From: Dyadobacter sp. CECT 9275
Lineage (GTDB): Bacteria; Bacteroidota; Bacteroidia; Cytophagales; Spirosomataceae
DNA length: 64,000 bases
Assembly: GCF_907164905.1 (NCBI RefSeq)
Contig: NZ_CAJRAF010000002.1
Span: 1,922,001 to 1,986,000 of the forward strand
Direction of reading: 5' to 3'
A model generated the notes under the pieces. It saw nothing but the letters and a program-made list of their open reading frames with translations. It ran no database searches and was not told the DNA's origin. A program made the translations under genes and the position numbers. This document shows, in pieces, positions 35,830 to 45,120 of the stretch; positions within the stretch are counted from its first letter, which is position 1, and every line of letters starts with the position of its first letter.

Positions 35830-37104
35830 ATGTTTGAAACGTTATTATTAAAACATACGAAAGAAATGACACGGCATATTGAAATGCTGGACGCCCTGTT
35901 TAAGCATGCAACAGAGGGAATTGTGGTAGTGAACAAAGACGGGGTCATTGTAATGCTCAACCCTAAAGCCAAGGAGTTGTTTGGTTATTCGGATAAGGAA
36001 CTCATCGGAAGGAAAATAGAAACGCTCATTCCCCAGAGGCTCGCCGGGCACCACGTACATTACAGGGATACCTATTTCGAATCGCCGAAGGCACGCGGGA
36101 TGGGCCATGCAATGGACCTGTTCGCCAGAAGAAGCGACGGTACCGAATTCCCGGTTGAAGTAAGCCTTAGCCCTTTCACAACCAGCGAAGGGGAGTTTGT
36201 TGTAAGTTTTGTGATTGATATTACCGACCGGAAGAAACAGGAGAACAGGATCAGGGAAGCCAATCAGGAAATACAAAAATTAAACGAAGAACTGGAGGAA
36301 CGTGTGGTACAACGTACCGAAGAACTTGCCAAAGCAATTAGAAAAGTGGAACAATCGCAGGAAGAGGTAATGCGTGCCCTGAAAAAAGAACGGGAACTGA
36401 ACAATATGAAGAGCCAGTTTGTTACCATTGCCTCACATGAGTTCAGGACACCGCTGGCTACCATCCTCTCATCAGCGTCTCTCATCGGCAGGTATTCAAG
36501 GAGTGAGGAAGAAGACAAGCGGCAGAAACACGTATTAAGGATTAAATCAGCCGTTACCAACCTCACCGAAATCCTGAACGACTTCCTGTCCATTGGCAAG
36601 CTGGAAGAAGGCAGGGTGCACAGTGTACCCGTAGCAACTGACCTGCTCGAATTTTGCGGAGGACTCACTGAGGAAATAAAAGCACTATGTAAGGAAAGCC
36701 AGCAGATCGAATTCATTTACAAGGGTTTAAGTGAAGTATGGCTCGACAAGCAACTCCTGCGTAATGTACTTTTCAATCTGCTTTCCAATGCGATCAAATA
36801 CTCGGAATCCGGCAAAAAAATCTTTTTCAGGGTTCAGTCCAGCGCAACATCCGTGAACATTGAAGTCGAGGATCAGGGCATTGGCATACCGGAGGCCGAT
36901 CAGACGCACATTTTCGACCGCTTTTACAGAGCCAAAAATGCCGGAAATGCGCAAGGGACAGGTCTGGGCTTAAACATTGTGCAAAATTACGTGGAGCTGA
37001 TGACAGGCCAGATATCCTTCAAAAGTGAGATTGGAAAGGGAACCACTTTTTCTATTCACATTCCCAATCAGGTACCCTCCGAATCCAAAGACAGTGCCAT
37101 TTAA
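35830..37104 (+). CDS. Soluble PAS-domain sensor histidine kinase
   Basis: 424 residues with no membrane helix, so cytosolic. PAS domain at about 18-135 (GIVVVNKDGVIVMLNPKA and ARRSDGTEFPVEVSLSP). A coiled coil at about 140-195 leads to the HisKA box with SHEFRTPLAT (H203). The ATPase domain has the N-box (NLLSNAIKYS, N320), G1 (DQGIGI, from D348) and G2 (GTGLGL, 377-382). Histidines H74, H75 and H77 lie on the PAS helix where FixL holds its haem histidine, and H75 has the same offset from the preceding proline. Many non-haem PAS domains also carry a histidine there, so haem sensing is unproven. 50 bases before the REC-Crp regulator, its evident partner. Confidence 0.9.
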   Translation: MFETLLLKHTKEMTRHIEMLDALFKHATEGIVVVNKDGVIVMLNPKAKELFGYSDKELIGRKIETLIPQRLAGHHVHYRDTYFESPKARGMGHAMDLFARRSDGTEFPVEVSLSPFTTSEGEFVVSFVIDITDRKKQENRIREANQEIQKLNEELEERVVQRTEELAKAIRKVEQSQEEVMRALKKERELNNMKSQFVTIASHEFRTPLATILSSASLIGRYSRSEEEDKRQKHVLRIKSAVTNLTEILNDFLSIGKLEEGRVHSVPVATDLLEFCGGLTEEIKALCKESQQIEFIYKGLSEVWLDKQLLRNVLFNLLSNAIKYSESGKKIFFRVQSSATSVNIEVEDQGIGIPEADQTHIFDRFYRAKNAGNAQGTGLGLNIVQNYVELMTGQISFKSEIGKGTTFSIHIPNQVPSESKDSAI

Positions 37105-37154
37105 ATTGTTACGGTCATTTACTAAAAATCAAACCCGGCTTAACGCTCTTACCA

Positions 37155-38219
37155 TTGGAAACCAAGAAAATTCTATTAATTGAAGATAACCCCGAAATGC
37201 GGGAAAACACAGCTGAGATTCTTGAGCTGGCCAACTATAAAGTCCTGACGGCTCAAAACGGAAAAGAAGGCTTACAGCTTGCGCATCAGGAAGATCCGGA
37301 CCTGATCATCTGTGATATTATGATGCCCGAACTGGACGGATACGGGGTCCTCCACATGCTTGGCAAAGACGACCTGACGGCCGGTATCCCTTTTGTTTTC
37401 CTGACCGCCAAAGCAGAGAAAGATGATTACCGCAAGGGCATGACAATGGGTGCGGACGACTACCTCACCAAGCCTTATGACGACGTAGAGCTTTTGAACG
37501 CTGTGGAAATGCGGCTAAAAAAAAGTGAAAGACTTAAAAAAAAATTCGATCGTACAGCAGAGGGCCTGGAAGATTTCATCAAGGAAGTAAAGTCATTTGA
37601 CCTGCTTGCCAAGCTGGCGGAAGATAAAAAAATAAAAACCCTGAAGAAGAAAGAAACGGTCTATACCGAAGGGAGTTATCCCTCCAATATCTTTTTTCTC
37701 CAAAAGGGAAAAGTGAAAGCGTACAAGTCTAACGACAGCGGCAAGGAATATATCACTGACCTGTACAAGGAGGGAGATTTTTTCGGGTATCTGGACCTTT
37801 TGCAGGGAGAGTCCTACCAGGAAACCGCTATAACGCTTGAGAATTCCGAAGTGGCCATGATACCCAAAGAGGACTTTTTCAATCTTTTGCAGGGCAACAG
37901 GGAGGTATCTTCCAAATTCATCAAAATGCTGTCCAACGAAATTAAAGATCGTGAAGAGAGGCTCCTTCAGCTGGCGTACAATTCGGTCCGGAAAAGGGTT
38001 GCCCAGGCACTGGTAATGCTCGTACAACGGTATCAGGAAGATCGTCAGAAGCCGTTTTCAATGTCCATCACGCGGGAGGATATTGCGTCCATGGCAGGTA
38101 CGGCCACAGAAACCGTGATCCGCACGTTGTCAGACTTTAAAGATGAAAAACTTGTGGATATGAAAGGAAGCCTGATCACCGTAATGGAATACGACAAGCT
38201 AGCCCGGATGCGGAATTAG
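37155..38219 (+). CDS. Response regulator with Crp/Fnr-type DNA-binding output domain
   Basis: 354 residues, TTG start. No in-frame ATG precedes the receiver, and the receiver begins at residue 4, so the TTG is required. Receiver (4-120): acidic E10/D11, phospho-acceptor D54, T84, K106. cNMP-binding-fold beta-roll at about 145-260 (VYTEGSYPSNIFFLQKGKVK, YKEGDFFGYLDLL). Winged helix at about 285-345, with recognition helix TATETVIRTLSDF (E319, R323, the E..R pair that contacts G:C in Crp/Fnr boxes). The only cysteine is C53, so no Fnr-like iron-sulfur cluster; signal input must come through phosphorylation. Likely controls the TGACnnnnGTCA sites nearby (inference). Confidence 0.88.
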   Translation: METKKILLIEDNPEMRENTAEILELANYKVLTAQNGKEGLQLAHQEDPDLIICDIMMPELDGYGVLHMLGKDDLTAGIPFVFLTAKAEKDDYRKGMTMGADDYLTKPYDDVELLNAVEMRLKKSERLKKKFDRTAEGLEDFIKEVKSFDLLAKLAEDKKIKTLKKKETVYTEGSYPSNIFFLQKGKVKAYKSNDSGKEYITDLYKEGDFFGYLDLLQGESYQETAITLENSEVAMIPKEDFFNLLQGNREVSSKFIKMLSNEIKDREERLLQLAYNSVRKRVAQALVMLVQRYQEDRQKPFSMSITREDIASMAGTATETVIRTLSDFKDEKLVDMKGSLITVMEYDKLARMRN

Positions 38220-38222
38220 ACG

Positions 38223-38254
38223 GCAGGCAGTTTTTGGTATGCTGTACTGCCTGC
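38223..38254. terminator. Hairpin between convergent regulator and lpxB genes
   Basis: A 9-bp perfect stem (GCAGGCAGT / ACTGCCTGC) with a 14-base loop begins four bases after the regulator stop. T-runs are poor, so efficiency is uncertain. Confidence 0.5.
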
Positions 38255-38271
38255 TAAAAAGTGCATACGGC

Positions 38272-39387
38272 CTACCCTTTCCTAAGATACTGAACCATTA
38301 GTTTTCCGGCCCGCTGCGATGCCCCCTTCCCTCCTACCTTCCGGTGAAGTTCGGCATAATCGCGAAGCAAGGTATCCCGTTTTGCGCCCCCCGGCAAAAT
38401 CGATCTCAGCTCAGACACCAGATTCTCTTCATTCAGCTCATCCTGAATGAGTTCTCTTACTACCTCCCGGTCCATGATCAGGTTCACCAGCGAAATAAAC
38501 CGTACCCGGATCAGCCATTTGGCAATGCGGTAGGAAATGGCACTTGTTTTGTAGCAAACTACTTCGGGTACATTCAGCAGTGCCGTTTCAAGCGTGGCCG
38601 TACCCGATTTCACAAGCGCTGCGTCAGCAACGGACAACAGGTCATACGTAGCCTCGTAAACGATACCTGCCCTCCCATCCTTAAGGTACTCCTCGTACAA
38701 AGAAGCCGGAAGATTTTTCACCCCTGCAATCACAAACCGGTATTCCGGGAAATGCGGCTGCACTCCCAGCATCAGGTTCAGCATATTGACAACCTCCTGT
38801 TTCCGGCTTCCGGGTAACAAGGCGATAACAGGCCTGGAACTATCTCCGAGATACTTTTCACGGAAAATAGGATCGGCGTTAAATTCCTCAATGGCATCCA
38901 TCAAAGGATTTCCCACATAGTCAACGGGGTAGTGGTACTGTTTGTAAAAATCAATCTCGAATGGGAAGATCACAAACATGCGGTCTACATCCTGTTTGAT
39001 TTTCAAGGCCCTTTTCTGGTTCCAGGCCCACACTTTGGGAGAGATATAATAAAAAACCCTGATACCGCTTTTCTTTCCAAAAGAAGCAATCCTGAGGTTA
39101 AAACCAGGGTAATCGATCAAAATGATCACTGCAGGCTCATAAGCCCGAATATCTTGTTTACATTTTTTCAGAAACCCACTTATTTTCCTGATATTCAGGA
39201 CCACCTCCAAAAAACCCATGAAAGCCGTATCCTGATAGTGCGTCACCAGTTCCATTCCTTCGGCCACCATCATATCTCCTCCCCATCCCCTGAACACCGC
39301 TTCAGGGTCACTCTCTTTAATACCCTTGATCAGATTCGAACCGTGTAAATCGCCCGAACGTTCGCCGGCAATCAGATAGTATTTCAT
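38272..39387 (-). CDS. lpxB: Lipid-A-disaccharide synthase LpxB
   Basis: 371 residues, normal length. GERSGDLHGSNLIKGI at the start, VFRGWGGDMM, FLEVVLNI, YYISPKVWAWNQKR, ALLPGSRKQEV and SGTATLETALLNVPEVVCY are all GT19 landmarks. Joins UDP-2,3-diacylglucosamine with lipid X to give the lipid A disaccharide at the inner-membrane surface. Transcribed after queD with a 38-base gap. Together with hldD this confirms a Gram-negative envelope with lipopolysaccharide. Confidence 0.95.
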   Translation of the reverse strand: MKYYLIAGERSGDLHGSNLIKGIKESDPEAVFRGWGGDMMVAEGMELVTHYQDTAFMGFLEVVLNIRKISGFLKKCKQDIRAYEPAVIILIDYPGFNLRIASFGKKSGIRVFYYISPKVWAWNQKRALKIKQDVDRMFVIFPFEIDFYKQYHYPVDYVGNPLMDAIEEFNADPIFREKYLGDSSRPVIALLPGSRKQEVVNMLNLMLGVQPHFPEYRFVIAGVKNLPASLYEEYLKDGRAGIVYEATYDLLSVADAALVKSGTATLETALLNVPEVVCYKTSAISYRIAKWLIRVRFISLVNLIMDREVVRELIQDELNEENLVSELRSILPGGAKRDTLLRDYAELHRKVGGKGASQRAGKLMVQYLRKG

Positions 39388-39425
39388 TTTAGCTGCTGCG
39401 CAAAGCGGTTAGGTGGGGATTGCAA

Positions 39426-39845
39426 TTATTCTCCGTAGTATTCTACAAAATTCTTGGGAGTTTCTACCAGTTTAATGTAGTGAAGCCTGGCATGAGGGGC
39501 AGCTTCCGCGATGGCTGGTTCCAGGATTTTCCATATTTCATAAACAAAAATTTCACAGGAAGCCATTTTACCAGCCATAAAATCAACGTCCAGATTCAGG
39601 TTTTTGTGGTCCACCTTGTCAATGATCCTTTTCTTCACAATATCACCCAGTACTTTAAGATCAATCACAAAGCCCGTGTCCGCATCGGGTATCCCTTTCA
39701 CAGTTACAATCAATTCAAAATTGTGCCCGTGCCAGTTATTATTGGCACACGGACCAAACACCTCCTGGTTCTTCTCCTCAGACCAGGATGGATTGAATAA
39801 CCTGTGTGCCGCATTAAAATGCTCTTTTCTAGTTACGTAAATCAT
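39426..39845 (-). CDS. queD: 6-carboxy-5,6,7,8-tetrahydropterin synthase QueD
   Basis: 139 residues from ATG 39845 (MIYVTRKEHFNAAHRL); a longer frame to 39860 adds five residues. Zinc ligands: His of FNAAHRL and the HGHNF pair (NNWHGHNFELIV). The catalytic Cys is in FGPCANNNWHG. Terminal half has CEIFVYEIWKILEP. Converts dihydroneopterin triphosphate to carboxytetrahydropterin in queuosine synthesis. PTPS-family sequence alone cannot fully exclude a biopterin-type role, but queG in the same window supports QueD. Confidence 0.88.
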   Translation of the reverse strand: MIYVTRKEHFNAAHRLFNPSWSEEKNQEVFGPCANNNWHGHNFELIVTVKGIPDADTGFVIDLKVLGDIVKKRIIDKVDHKNLNLDVDFMAGKMASCEIFVYEIWKILEPAIAEAAPHARLHYIKLVETPKNFVEYYGE

Positions 39846-40064
39846 AAAACTTTCCTTCACTCAAAAAATTGAATACAAAATTACACCTTGTATTGGTAGT
39901 TTTGCGATTATTCAGCGTATTAAGTATATTATTAAAAAATATTTTTTAACAAACAACAACAGGTTATTGACCGGCCATTGGAATTTATGCACTTGATAAT
40001 CAAATCATTAAACATAGCACTCCAATCATCCCGATCATAACCGATTGATATAAAAAAAGCCATT

Positions 40065-41030
40065 ATGATTATTGTAACAGGTGCTGCCGGATTTATCGGA
40101 AGCGGGCTTATCAGCCAGCTCAATAAAGAAGGTTTTAAAAGTATTATTGCCGTTGATGATTTTTCTAAAATCGAAAAAGCTGAAAATCTGGAAGGCAAAA
40201 TTATTCAGGAAAAAGTCGAGAGAACAGAACTTTTTAACTGGATCGACGCAAATTACCGCGACGTAGAGTTTATTTTTCACATAGGCGCCAGAACGGATAC
40301 TACCGAATTCAGCAAGGAGATTTTTGACGAGCTGAACGTCAACTTTTCCAAAGATATCTGGCACAAATGTGTAGCATATCAGATTCCGCTCGTATATGCT
40401 TCTTCCGCCGCAACCTACGGACTGGGCGAACTTGGGTACGACGACAATGAGGCTACCATCCCCCAGCTGAAACCGCTGAACCCTTACGGTGACTCCAAAA
40501 ACGATTTCGATATCTGGGCGCTGGAGCAGGAGAAAAAACCGCTCTTCTGGGTGGGACTTAAATTCTTTAATGTTTACGGGCCAAACGAATATCACAAAGG
40601 CCGGATGGCGTCAGTTATATTCCATGCCTACAACCAGATTAAGGCAACGGAAAAAATGAAGCTTTTCCGTTCGCACAATCCCGAGTACAAGGATGGCGAG
40701 CAAATGCGGGATTTCATCTACGTGAAAGATCTCATCAACGTCTGCATATTCTTCATGCATCATCGTAAAAATTCGGGTATCTACAACCTCGGAAGCGGAA
40801 AGGCCCGTACCTTCAAGGATCTGGTTACCAACACTTTCCTTGCAATGGGCAAAACGCCGGATATATCCTTTGTGGACACCCCGGAGGATATCCGCGACAA
40901 GTACCAATATTTCACCGAAGCCAATATGGCCAAGCTGAAATCAATTGGCTACCAACAGCCGTTCCATACTTTGGAAGAAGGCGTTGAAGATTACGTAAAA
41001 AATTATCTGAGTACGCACAGCTATTTATAG
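40065..41030 (+). CDS. hldD: ADP-L-glycero-D-manno-heptose 6-epimerase (HldD/RfaD)
   Basis: 321 residues. SDR-family NAD(P) motif IIVTGAAGFIGSGLISQLN, the HIGARTDTTE segment characteristic of RfaD, catalytic Y and K in NPYGDSKNDFD (HldD uses YxxxK), and KFFNVYGPNEYHKGRMASV. Makes the heptose nucleotide for the LPS inner core. Divergent from queD, with a 219-base AT-rich gap. Followed by a strong hairpin (41107-41153). Confidence 0.92.
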   Translation: MIIVTGAAGFIGSGLISQLNKEGFKSIIAVDDFSKIEKAENLEGKIIQEKVERTELFNWIDANYRDVEFIFHIGARTDTTEFSKEIFDELNVNFSKDIWHKCVAYQIPLVYASSAATYGLGELGYDDNEATIPQLKPLNPYGDSKNDFDIWALEQEKKPLFWVGLKFFNVYGPNEYHKGRMASVIFHAYNQIKATEKMKLFRSHNPEYKDGEQMRDFIYVKDLINVCIFFMHHRKNSGIYNLGSGKARTFKDLVTNTFLAMGKTPDISFVDTPEDIRDKYQYFTEANMAKLKSIGYQQPFHTLEEGVEDYVKNYLSTHSYL

Positions 41031-41106
41031 CATAAAGGATAAGCCGCCGATTCCGCCTCAGCAGGACTTATTTCCAGATACATCCTTTTTTTGAATGAAT
41101 AAGCGT

Positions 41107-41155
41107 AAATGCTGACATAACTTATGATATTCGTCATAAGTTTGTCAGCATTTTT
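41107..41155. terminator. Long hairpin between hldD and sufB
   Basis: A 20-bp stem with one bulged T (41107-41127 with 41134-41153) and a 6-base loop, ending in five T's. Works as an hldD terminator; A-rich and T-rich ends make it near-symmetric, so it could act on both strands. It lies 83 bases before the sufB start. Confidence 0.75.
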
Positions 41156-41237
41156 CCATATTTTTGGGGTTCTTATTAAACTCAATATCGTTTCCCGGTG
41201 TTACCCTACAGTGATACAGCGCGATAATCATTAGACT

Positions 41238-42683
41238 ATGAGCAAAGAAGAAGAATTGTTGGAAGAGATCACCAGTTCGGAATATAAATATGGTTTTGTA
41301 ACTGATATTGAAGCAGACGAAGCCCCTCCGGGACTGAGTGATGATATAGTCCGTTTCATTTCGGCCAAGAAAAACGAACCCGAATGGATGCTGCAATGGC
41401 GGCTGAAAGCCTATCATTACTGGCTTACGCTGGCAGAACCGAAGTGGCCGAATGTTCACTACCCCGAAATTGATTTTCAGGCTATAAAGTACTACTCTGC
41501 GCCTAAAAAGAAAAAGGCCGTTGACAGTATCGAAGATATTGATCCTGAATTACGTAATACTTTCGAGCGGCTGGGTATATCCCTCAATGAGCAAAAAAGG
41601 ATTTCCGGAATAGCAGTAGATGCTGTAATGGATTCAGAGTCGGTGTTTACCACCTTTAAAGGAACGCTGAAGGAAAAGGGAATTATTTTCTGTTCTATCA
41701 GCGAAGCCATCCGGGAACATCCCGACCTTGTAAAAAAATACCTGGGCTCCGTTGTCCCGGCGCGCGATAACTTTTATGCCGCGCTTAACTCGGCTGTATT
41801 CTCGGACGGATCTTTCGTATATATTCCAAAGGGAGTACGCTGCCCCATGGAACTTTCTACTTATTTCCGTATCAACGCGGCAGGGACAGGCCAGTTTGAA
41901 CGGACACTGATTGTAGCCGACACTGATAGCCATGTGAGTTATCTGGAAGGATGTACTGCTCCCATGCGTGACGAAAACCAGCTGCATGCAGCAGTAGTTG
42001 AAATTTTCGCCCATGAAAATGCCAATGTGAAGTATTCTACCGTGCAAAACTGGTATCCTGGCGACAAAGAAGGAAAAGGCGGGATTTATAATTTCGTTAC
42101 AAAACGCGGGATCTGCGACGGCGCCAACTCCAAGATTTCCTGGACACAGGTGGAAACGGGCTCTGCCATCACCTGGAAATATCCCTCGGTGATTCTGAAG
42201 GGCGACAATTCAATCGGTGAGTTTTATTCGGTTGCGGTTACCAACAACATGCAGCAGGCTGACACAGGCACCAAAATGATCCATATAGGCAAGAACACGA
42301 AAAGTCGTATTGTATCTAAAGGTATTTCTGCCGGTAAAAGCCAGAATTCGTACCGCGGTCTCGTTGAGGTGTTTAAACGCGCCGATAAAGCCAGAAACTT
42401 CTCACAATGTGATTCTCTGCTACTGGGTGATAAATGTGGTGCGCATACCTTCCCTTATATTGAGGTAAGCAACCCAACCGCCACCGTGGAACACGAAGCC
42501 ACTACTTCAAAAATTGGAGAAGACATACTTTTCTATTGTAACCAAAGAGGTATTCCTACGGAACAGGCTGTGGCGCTGATCGTTAACGGATATGCAAAAG
42601 AGGTGCTCAATCAGCTTCCCATGGAGTTTGCCGTAGAAGCACAGAAGCTGCTTGAGATCAGCCTTGAAGGCAGTGTAGGATAG
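41238..42683 (+). CDS. sufB: Fe-S cluster assembly scaffold protein SufB
   Basis: 481 residues. Motifs in order: [37 protein letters not shown], the [17 protein letters not shown] patch, YLEGCTAPM, and the C-terminal helical stretch [16 protein letters not shown]. The Cys in [19 protein letters not shown] (SufC-facing / cluster Cys) is present. SufB works with SufC and SufD to build Fe-S clusters in cytosol. Odd: no sufC or sufD follows; the next gene is an antiporter behind a terminator, so the suf set is split. Confidence 0.96.
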   Translation: MSKEEELLEEITSSEYKYGFVTDIEADEAPPGLSDDIVRFISAKKNEPEWMLQWRLKAYHYWLTLAEPKWPNVHYPEIDFQAIKYYSAPKKKKAVDSIEDIDPELRNTFERLGISLNEQKRISGIAVDAVMDSESVFTTFKGTLKEKGIIFCSISEAIREHPDLVKKYLGSVVPARDNFYAALNSAVFSDGSFVYIPKGVRCPMELSTYFRINAAGTGQFERTLIVADTDSHVSYLEGCTAPMRDENQLHAAVVEIFAHENANVKYSTVQNWYPGDKEGKGGIYNFVTKRGICDGANSKISWTQVETGSAITWKYPSVILKGDNSIGEFYSVAVTNNMQQADTGTKMIHIGKNTKSRIVSKGISAGKSQNSYRGLVEVFKRADKARNFSQCDSLLLGDKCGAHTFPYIEVSNPTATVEHEATTSKIGEDILFYCNQRGIPTEQAVALIVNGYAKEVLNQLPMEFAVEAQKLLEISLEGSVG

Positions 42684-42765
42684 GATAAGATACAGGAGGT
42701 AAAAATCCAGTAACTGTCCTGACATTTTACAGCACGGTTTAAGCTGAAATCGATTTTATAAGTGA

Positions 42766-42795
42766 AAAGCCTTTGATTCGTCAAGGGCTTTTTGT
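42766..42795 (+). terminator. Intrinsic terminator after sufB
   Basis: An 11-bp stem with one mismatch (AAAGCCTTTGA / TCAAGGGCTTT) and a TTCG tetraloop, ending in a T-run. Separates sufB from the antiporter gene. Confidence 0.85.
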
Positions 42796-42836
42796 ATTTT
42801 ATTGGTTTCCATCATTGCAACAAACACCAAACCTTC

Positions 42837-45107
42837 ATGACCCACGTTCCTCAATTAATCGTTGACCTTTCACTTATTCTTGCAATGGCGGGTATTATAA
42901 CCCTCATTTTCAAGAAGTTGAAACAACCGGTGGTACTTGGGTATATACTTGCAGGCCTCATCGTGGGCCCCAACTTTTCAGTATTTCCCACCATCACTGA
43001 CATCAAAACCATAGAGATATGGGCAGAAATAGGCGTTATCTTTCTTTTGTTCAATCTTGGACTGGAATTCAGTTTCAAAAAGCTGGTCAAGGTCGGCAGT
43101 ACCGCTGCTATTACCGGCCTTTTTGAAGTTGGACTGATGCTGGTAACCGGCTTCGTTACCGGGCAGCTTTTAGGCTGGACCAAAACGGATAGCTTATTTC
43201 TCGGTGGCATTATTGCCATATCTTCCACTACCATTATTTTCAGAGCGTTTGAAGAACTGGGACTCAAAACGCAGCAGTTCACCAAAGTTGTTTTCGGAAT
43301 ATTGGTCATTGAAGATCTGACAGCCGTTTTACTCATGGTATTGCTGTCCACGCTTTCCATCAGCCAGCAGTTTGCAGGTATGGAATTACTTCAGTCCATC
43401 CTGAAACTCTTCTTTTTTCTGATCATTTGGTTTTTAGGCGGGATCTTTATTTTCCCCACGCTCCTGCGCCGTTACAGAAAGCTGATGAACGACGAAAGCG
43501 TCCTGATCACCTCCATCGCCTTATGCTTCGGTATGGTCCTTCTGGTAACGCAGGCTGGTTTTTCCGCTGCGCTCGGGGCTTTTATCATGGGTTCAATACT
43601 GGCAGAAACGACACATGCCGAGAAAATTGAACACTTGCTCAAGCCTGTTAAAGATTTGTTCGGTGCAATTTTCTTTATTTCAGTAGGTATGCTCATCAAC
43701 CCGGCATTACTGGTAGAATATGCGCTCCCCACGGCCATCCTTGTTTTTGTGGTGATATTGGGAAAAACGCTGTACGTCACCCTAGGGGCGCTGATATCAG
43801 GCCAGCCGCTCAAAAAATCGATGCAGGCGGGTATGAGCTTATCGCAGATAGGTGAATTCTCGTTTATTATTGCCAACCTGGGCTTATCTCTGAAAGTCAC
43901 CAGCAACTTCCTCTACCCGATCGCCGTTGGGGTTTCCGTACTCACTACGTTTACCACGCCTTACATGATGCGGGCGTCGGAACCACTATACGACTGGCTG
44001 AGTAAAATGCTGCCTGAGAGATGGAAAGTGTATCTGAACCGGTACAGTACCAGCACCGAAACTATCGTAAAAACAACACACTGGAATGAGATCCTGAAAT
44101 CCTACGCGCAAACTGTGCTGCTCAATTCCGTTGTGGTGATCGGCGTCACGCTGTTGTGTTCTCGTCAGCTGGCCGACCTGCTTCATGCCCGGGTTCCGGA
44201 AAACTATCTGACCAATTCAGTCATGGCATTTATCACTTTCCTGCTGGTCGCCCCTTTCCTCTGGGCATTGGTTTTTAAACGATCGAACCGCAAAGCATAT
44301 TCCGCCCTATGGCTTAACCGGAAATTCAGCCGGGGACCGCTTCTGTTGCTCGAACTTTCAAGGGTACTCATTGCCATTCTCTTAATGGGATACCTGCTGA
44401 GTTGTTTTTTTGCAACACCCACTGCACTTTCAGTAGCCGGTGGTATAATGGCCATATCCTTTCTTGTGTTTTACCAAAGGCTGCAAAATTTTTACAACAA
44501 AATCGAAGATCGTTTTCTTCAGAATTTGAACGCGCGGGAGCTGGAAGGCAGTGGTAAGTCAAAGCGAATTTTGCTCCCATGGGATGCGCATTTCGCATTT
44601 CTGGAAGTAAGCCCGGACTCAACCCTGATCGGTAAAAACTTACAGGAACTTGCTATCCGCGAAAAATTCGGAATCAACGTAGTACTGATAGAAAGAGGCA
44701 GCAAAACGATACACCTCCCCCGGCCAACGGAAGTACTGTATCCCTATGACCGCATTGAGGTAATCGGTACCGACGCCCAGCTTGAAACTTTCCGAGGCCA
44801 TGTGGAGGTAAGTGCGAACGGAGATGTTTACCTGGCACCTGTGGACGATATCGTGCTTGAAAAAATAGAAATTAAAAGCGACTCAAGAATTCATGGGCAG
44901 ACCATCCGTGCCAGCCAGATCAGGGAAAAAACGCATTGCATGATCGTTGGTCTTGAACGGAACGGAGAACGTATACTTAATCCTGATTCCAATATGATCA
45001 TCGAAAAGCAGGATATTCTGTGGATAGCCGGAAAAAGGGATCTGATTAAAGAATTCCTCAAAAACAAACCTCAGACAGACGAACTGGAAGTTTTGGCCGA
45101 AGGTTGA
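42837..45107 (+). CDS. CPA2-family monovalent cation:H+ antiporter (KefC/KefB-like)
   Basis: 756 residues from ATG 42837 (MTHVPQLIVDLSLI); an extension to 42792 overlaps the sufB terminator and is rejected. N-terminal ~390 residues are the Na+/H+ exchanger domain with 12-13 helices (VVLGYILAGLIVGPN and FNLGLEFSFKKL; ALGAFIMGSILAET). A second hydrophobic section lies at about 440-560. Two RCK_C-like domains close the protein (LIGKNLQELAIREKFGINVVLIERG and IIEKQDILWIAG). There is no RCK_N NAD-binding domain, unlike E. coli KefC. Exports K+ or Na+ for protons. Confidence 0.88.
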   Translation: MTHVPQLIVDLSLILAMAGIITLIFKKLKQPVVLGYILAGLIVGPNFSVFPTITDIKTIEIWAEIGVIFLLFNLGLEFSFKKLVKVGSTAAITGLFEVGLMLVTGFVTGQLLGWTKTDSLFLGGIIAISSTTIIFRAFEELGLKTQQFTKVVFGILVIEDLTAVLLMVLLSTLSISQQFAGMELLQSILKLFFFLIIWFLGGIFIFPTLLRRYRKLMNDESVLITSIALCFGMVLLVTQAGFSAALGAFIMGSILAETTHAEKIEHLLKPVKDLFGAIFFISVGMLINPALLVEYALPTAILVFVVILGKTLYVTLGALISGQPLKKSMQAGMSLSQIGEFSFIIANLGLSLKVTSNFLYPIAVGVSVLTTFTTPYMMRASEPLYDWLSKMLPERWKVYLNRYSTSTETIVKTTHWNEILKSYAQTVLLNSVVVIGVTLLCSRQLADLLHARVPENYLTNSVMAFITFLLVAPFLWALVFKRSNRKAYSALWLNRKFSRGPLLLLELSRVLIAILLMGYLLSCFFATPTALSVAGGIMAISFLVFYQRLQNFYNKIEDRFLQNLNARELEGSGKSKRILLPWDAHFAFLEVSPDSTLIGKNLQELAIREKFGINVVLIERGSKTIHLPRPTEVLYPYDRIEVIGTDAQLETFRGHVEVSANGDVYLAPVDDIVLEKIEIKSDSRIHGQTIRASQIREKTHCMIVGLERNGERILNPDSNMIIEKQDILWIAGKRDLIKEFLKNKPQTDELEVLAEG

Positions 45108-45120
45108 TGGGGGGGAGTTA

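Noticed and set aside
41107..41155. Another TGAC..GTCA operator (CTGACA..TGTCAG) upstream of sufB
   Set aside because: The halves are the outer arms of a 20-bp terminator-like stem, far apart, not a 4-base-spaced box.
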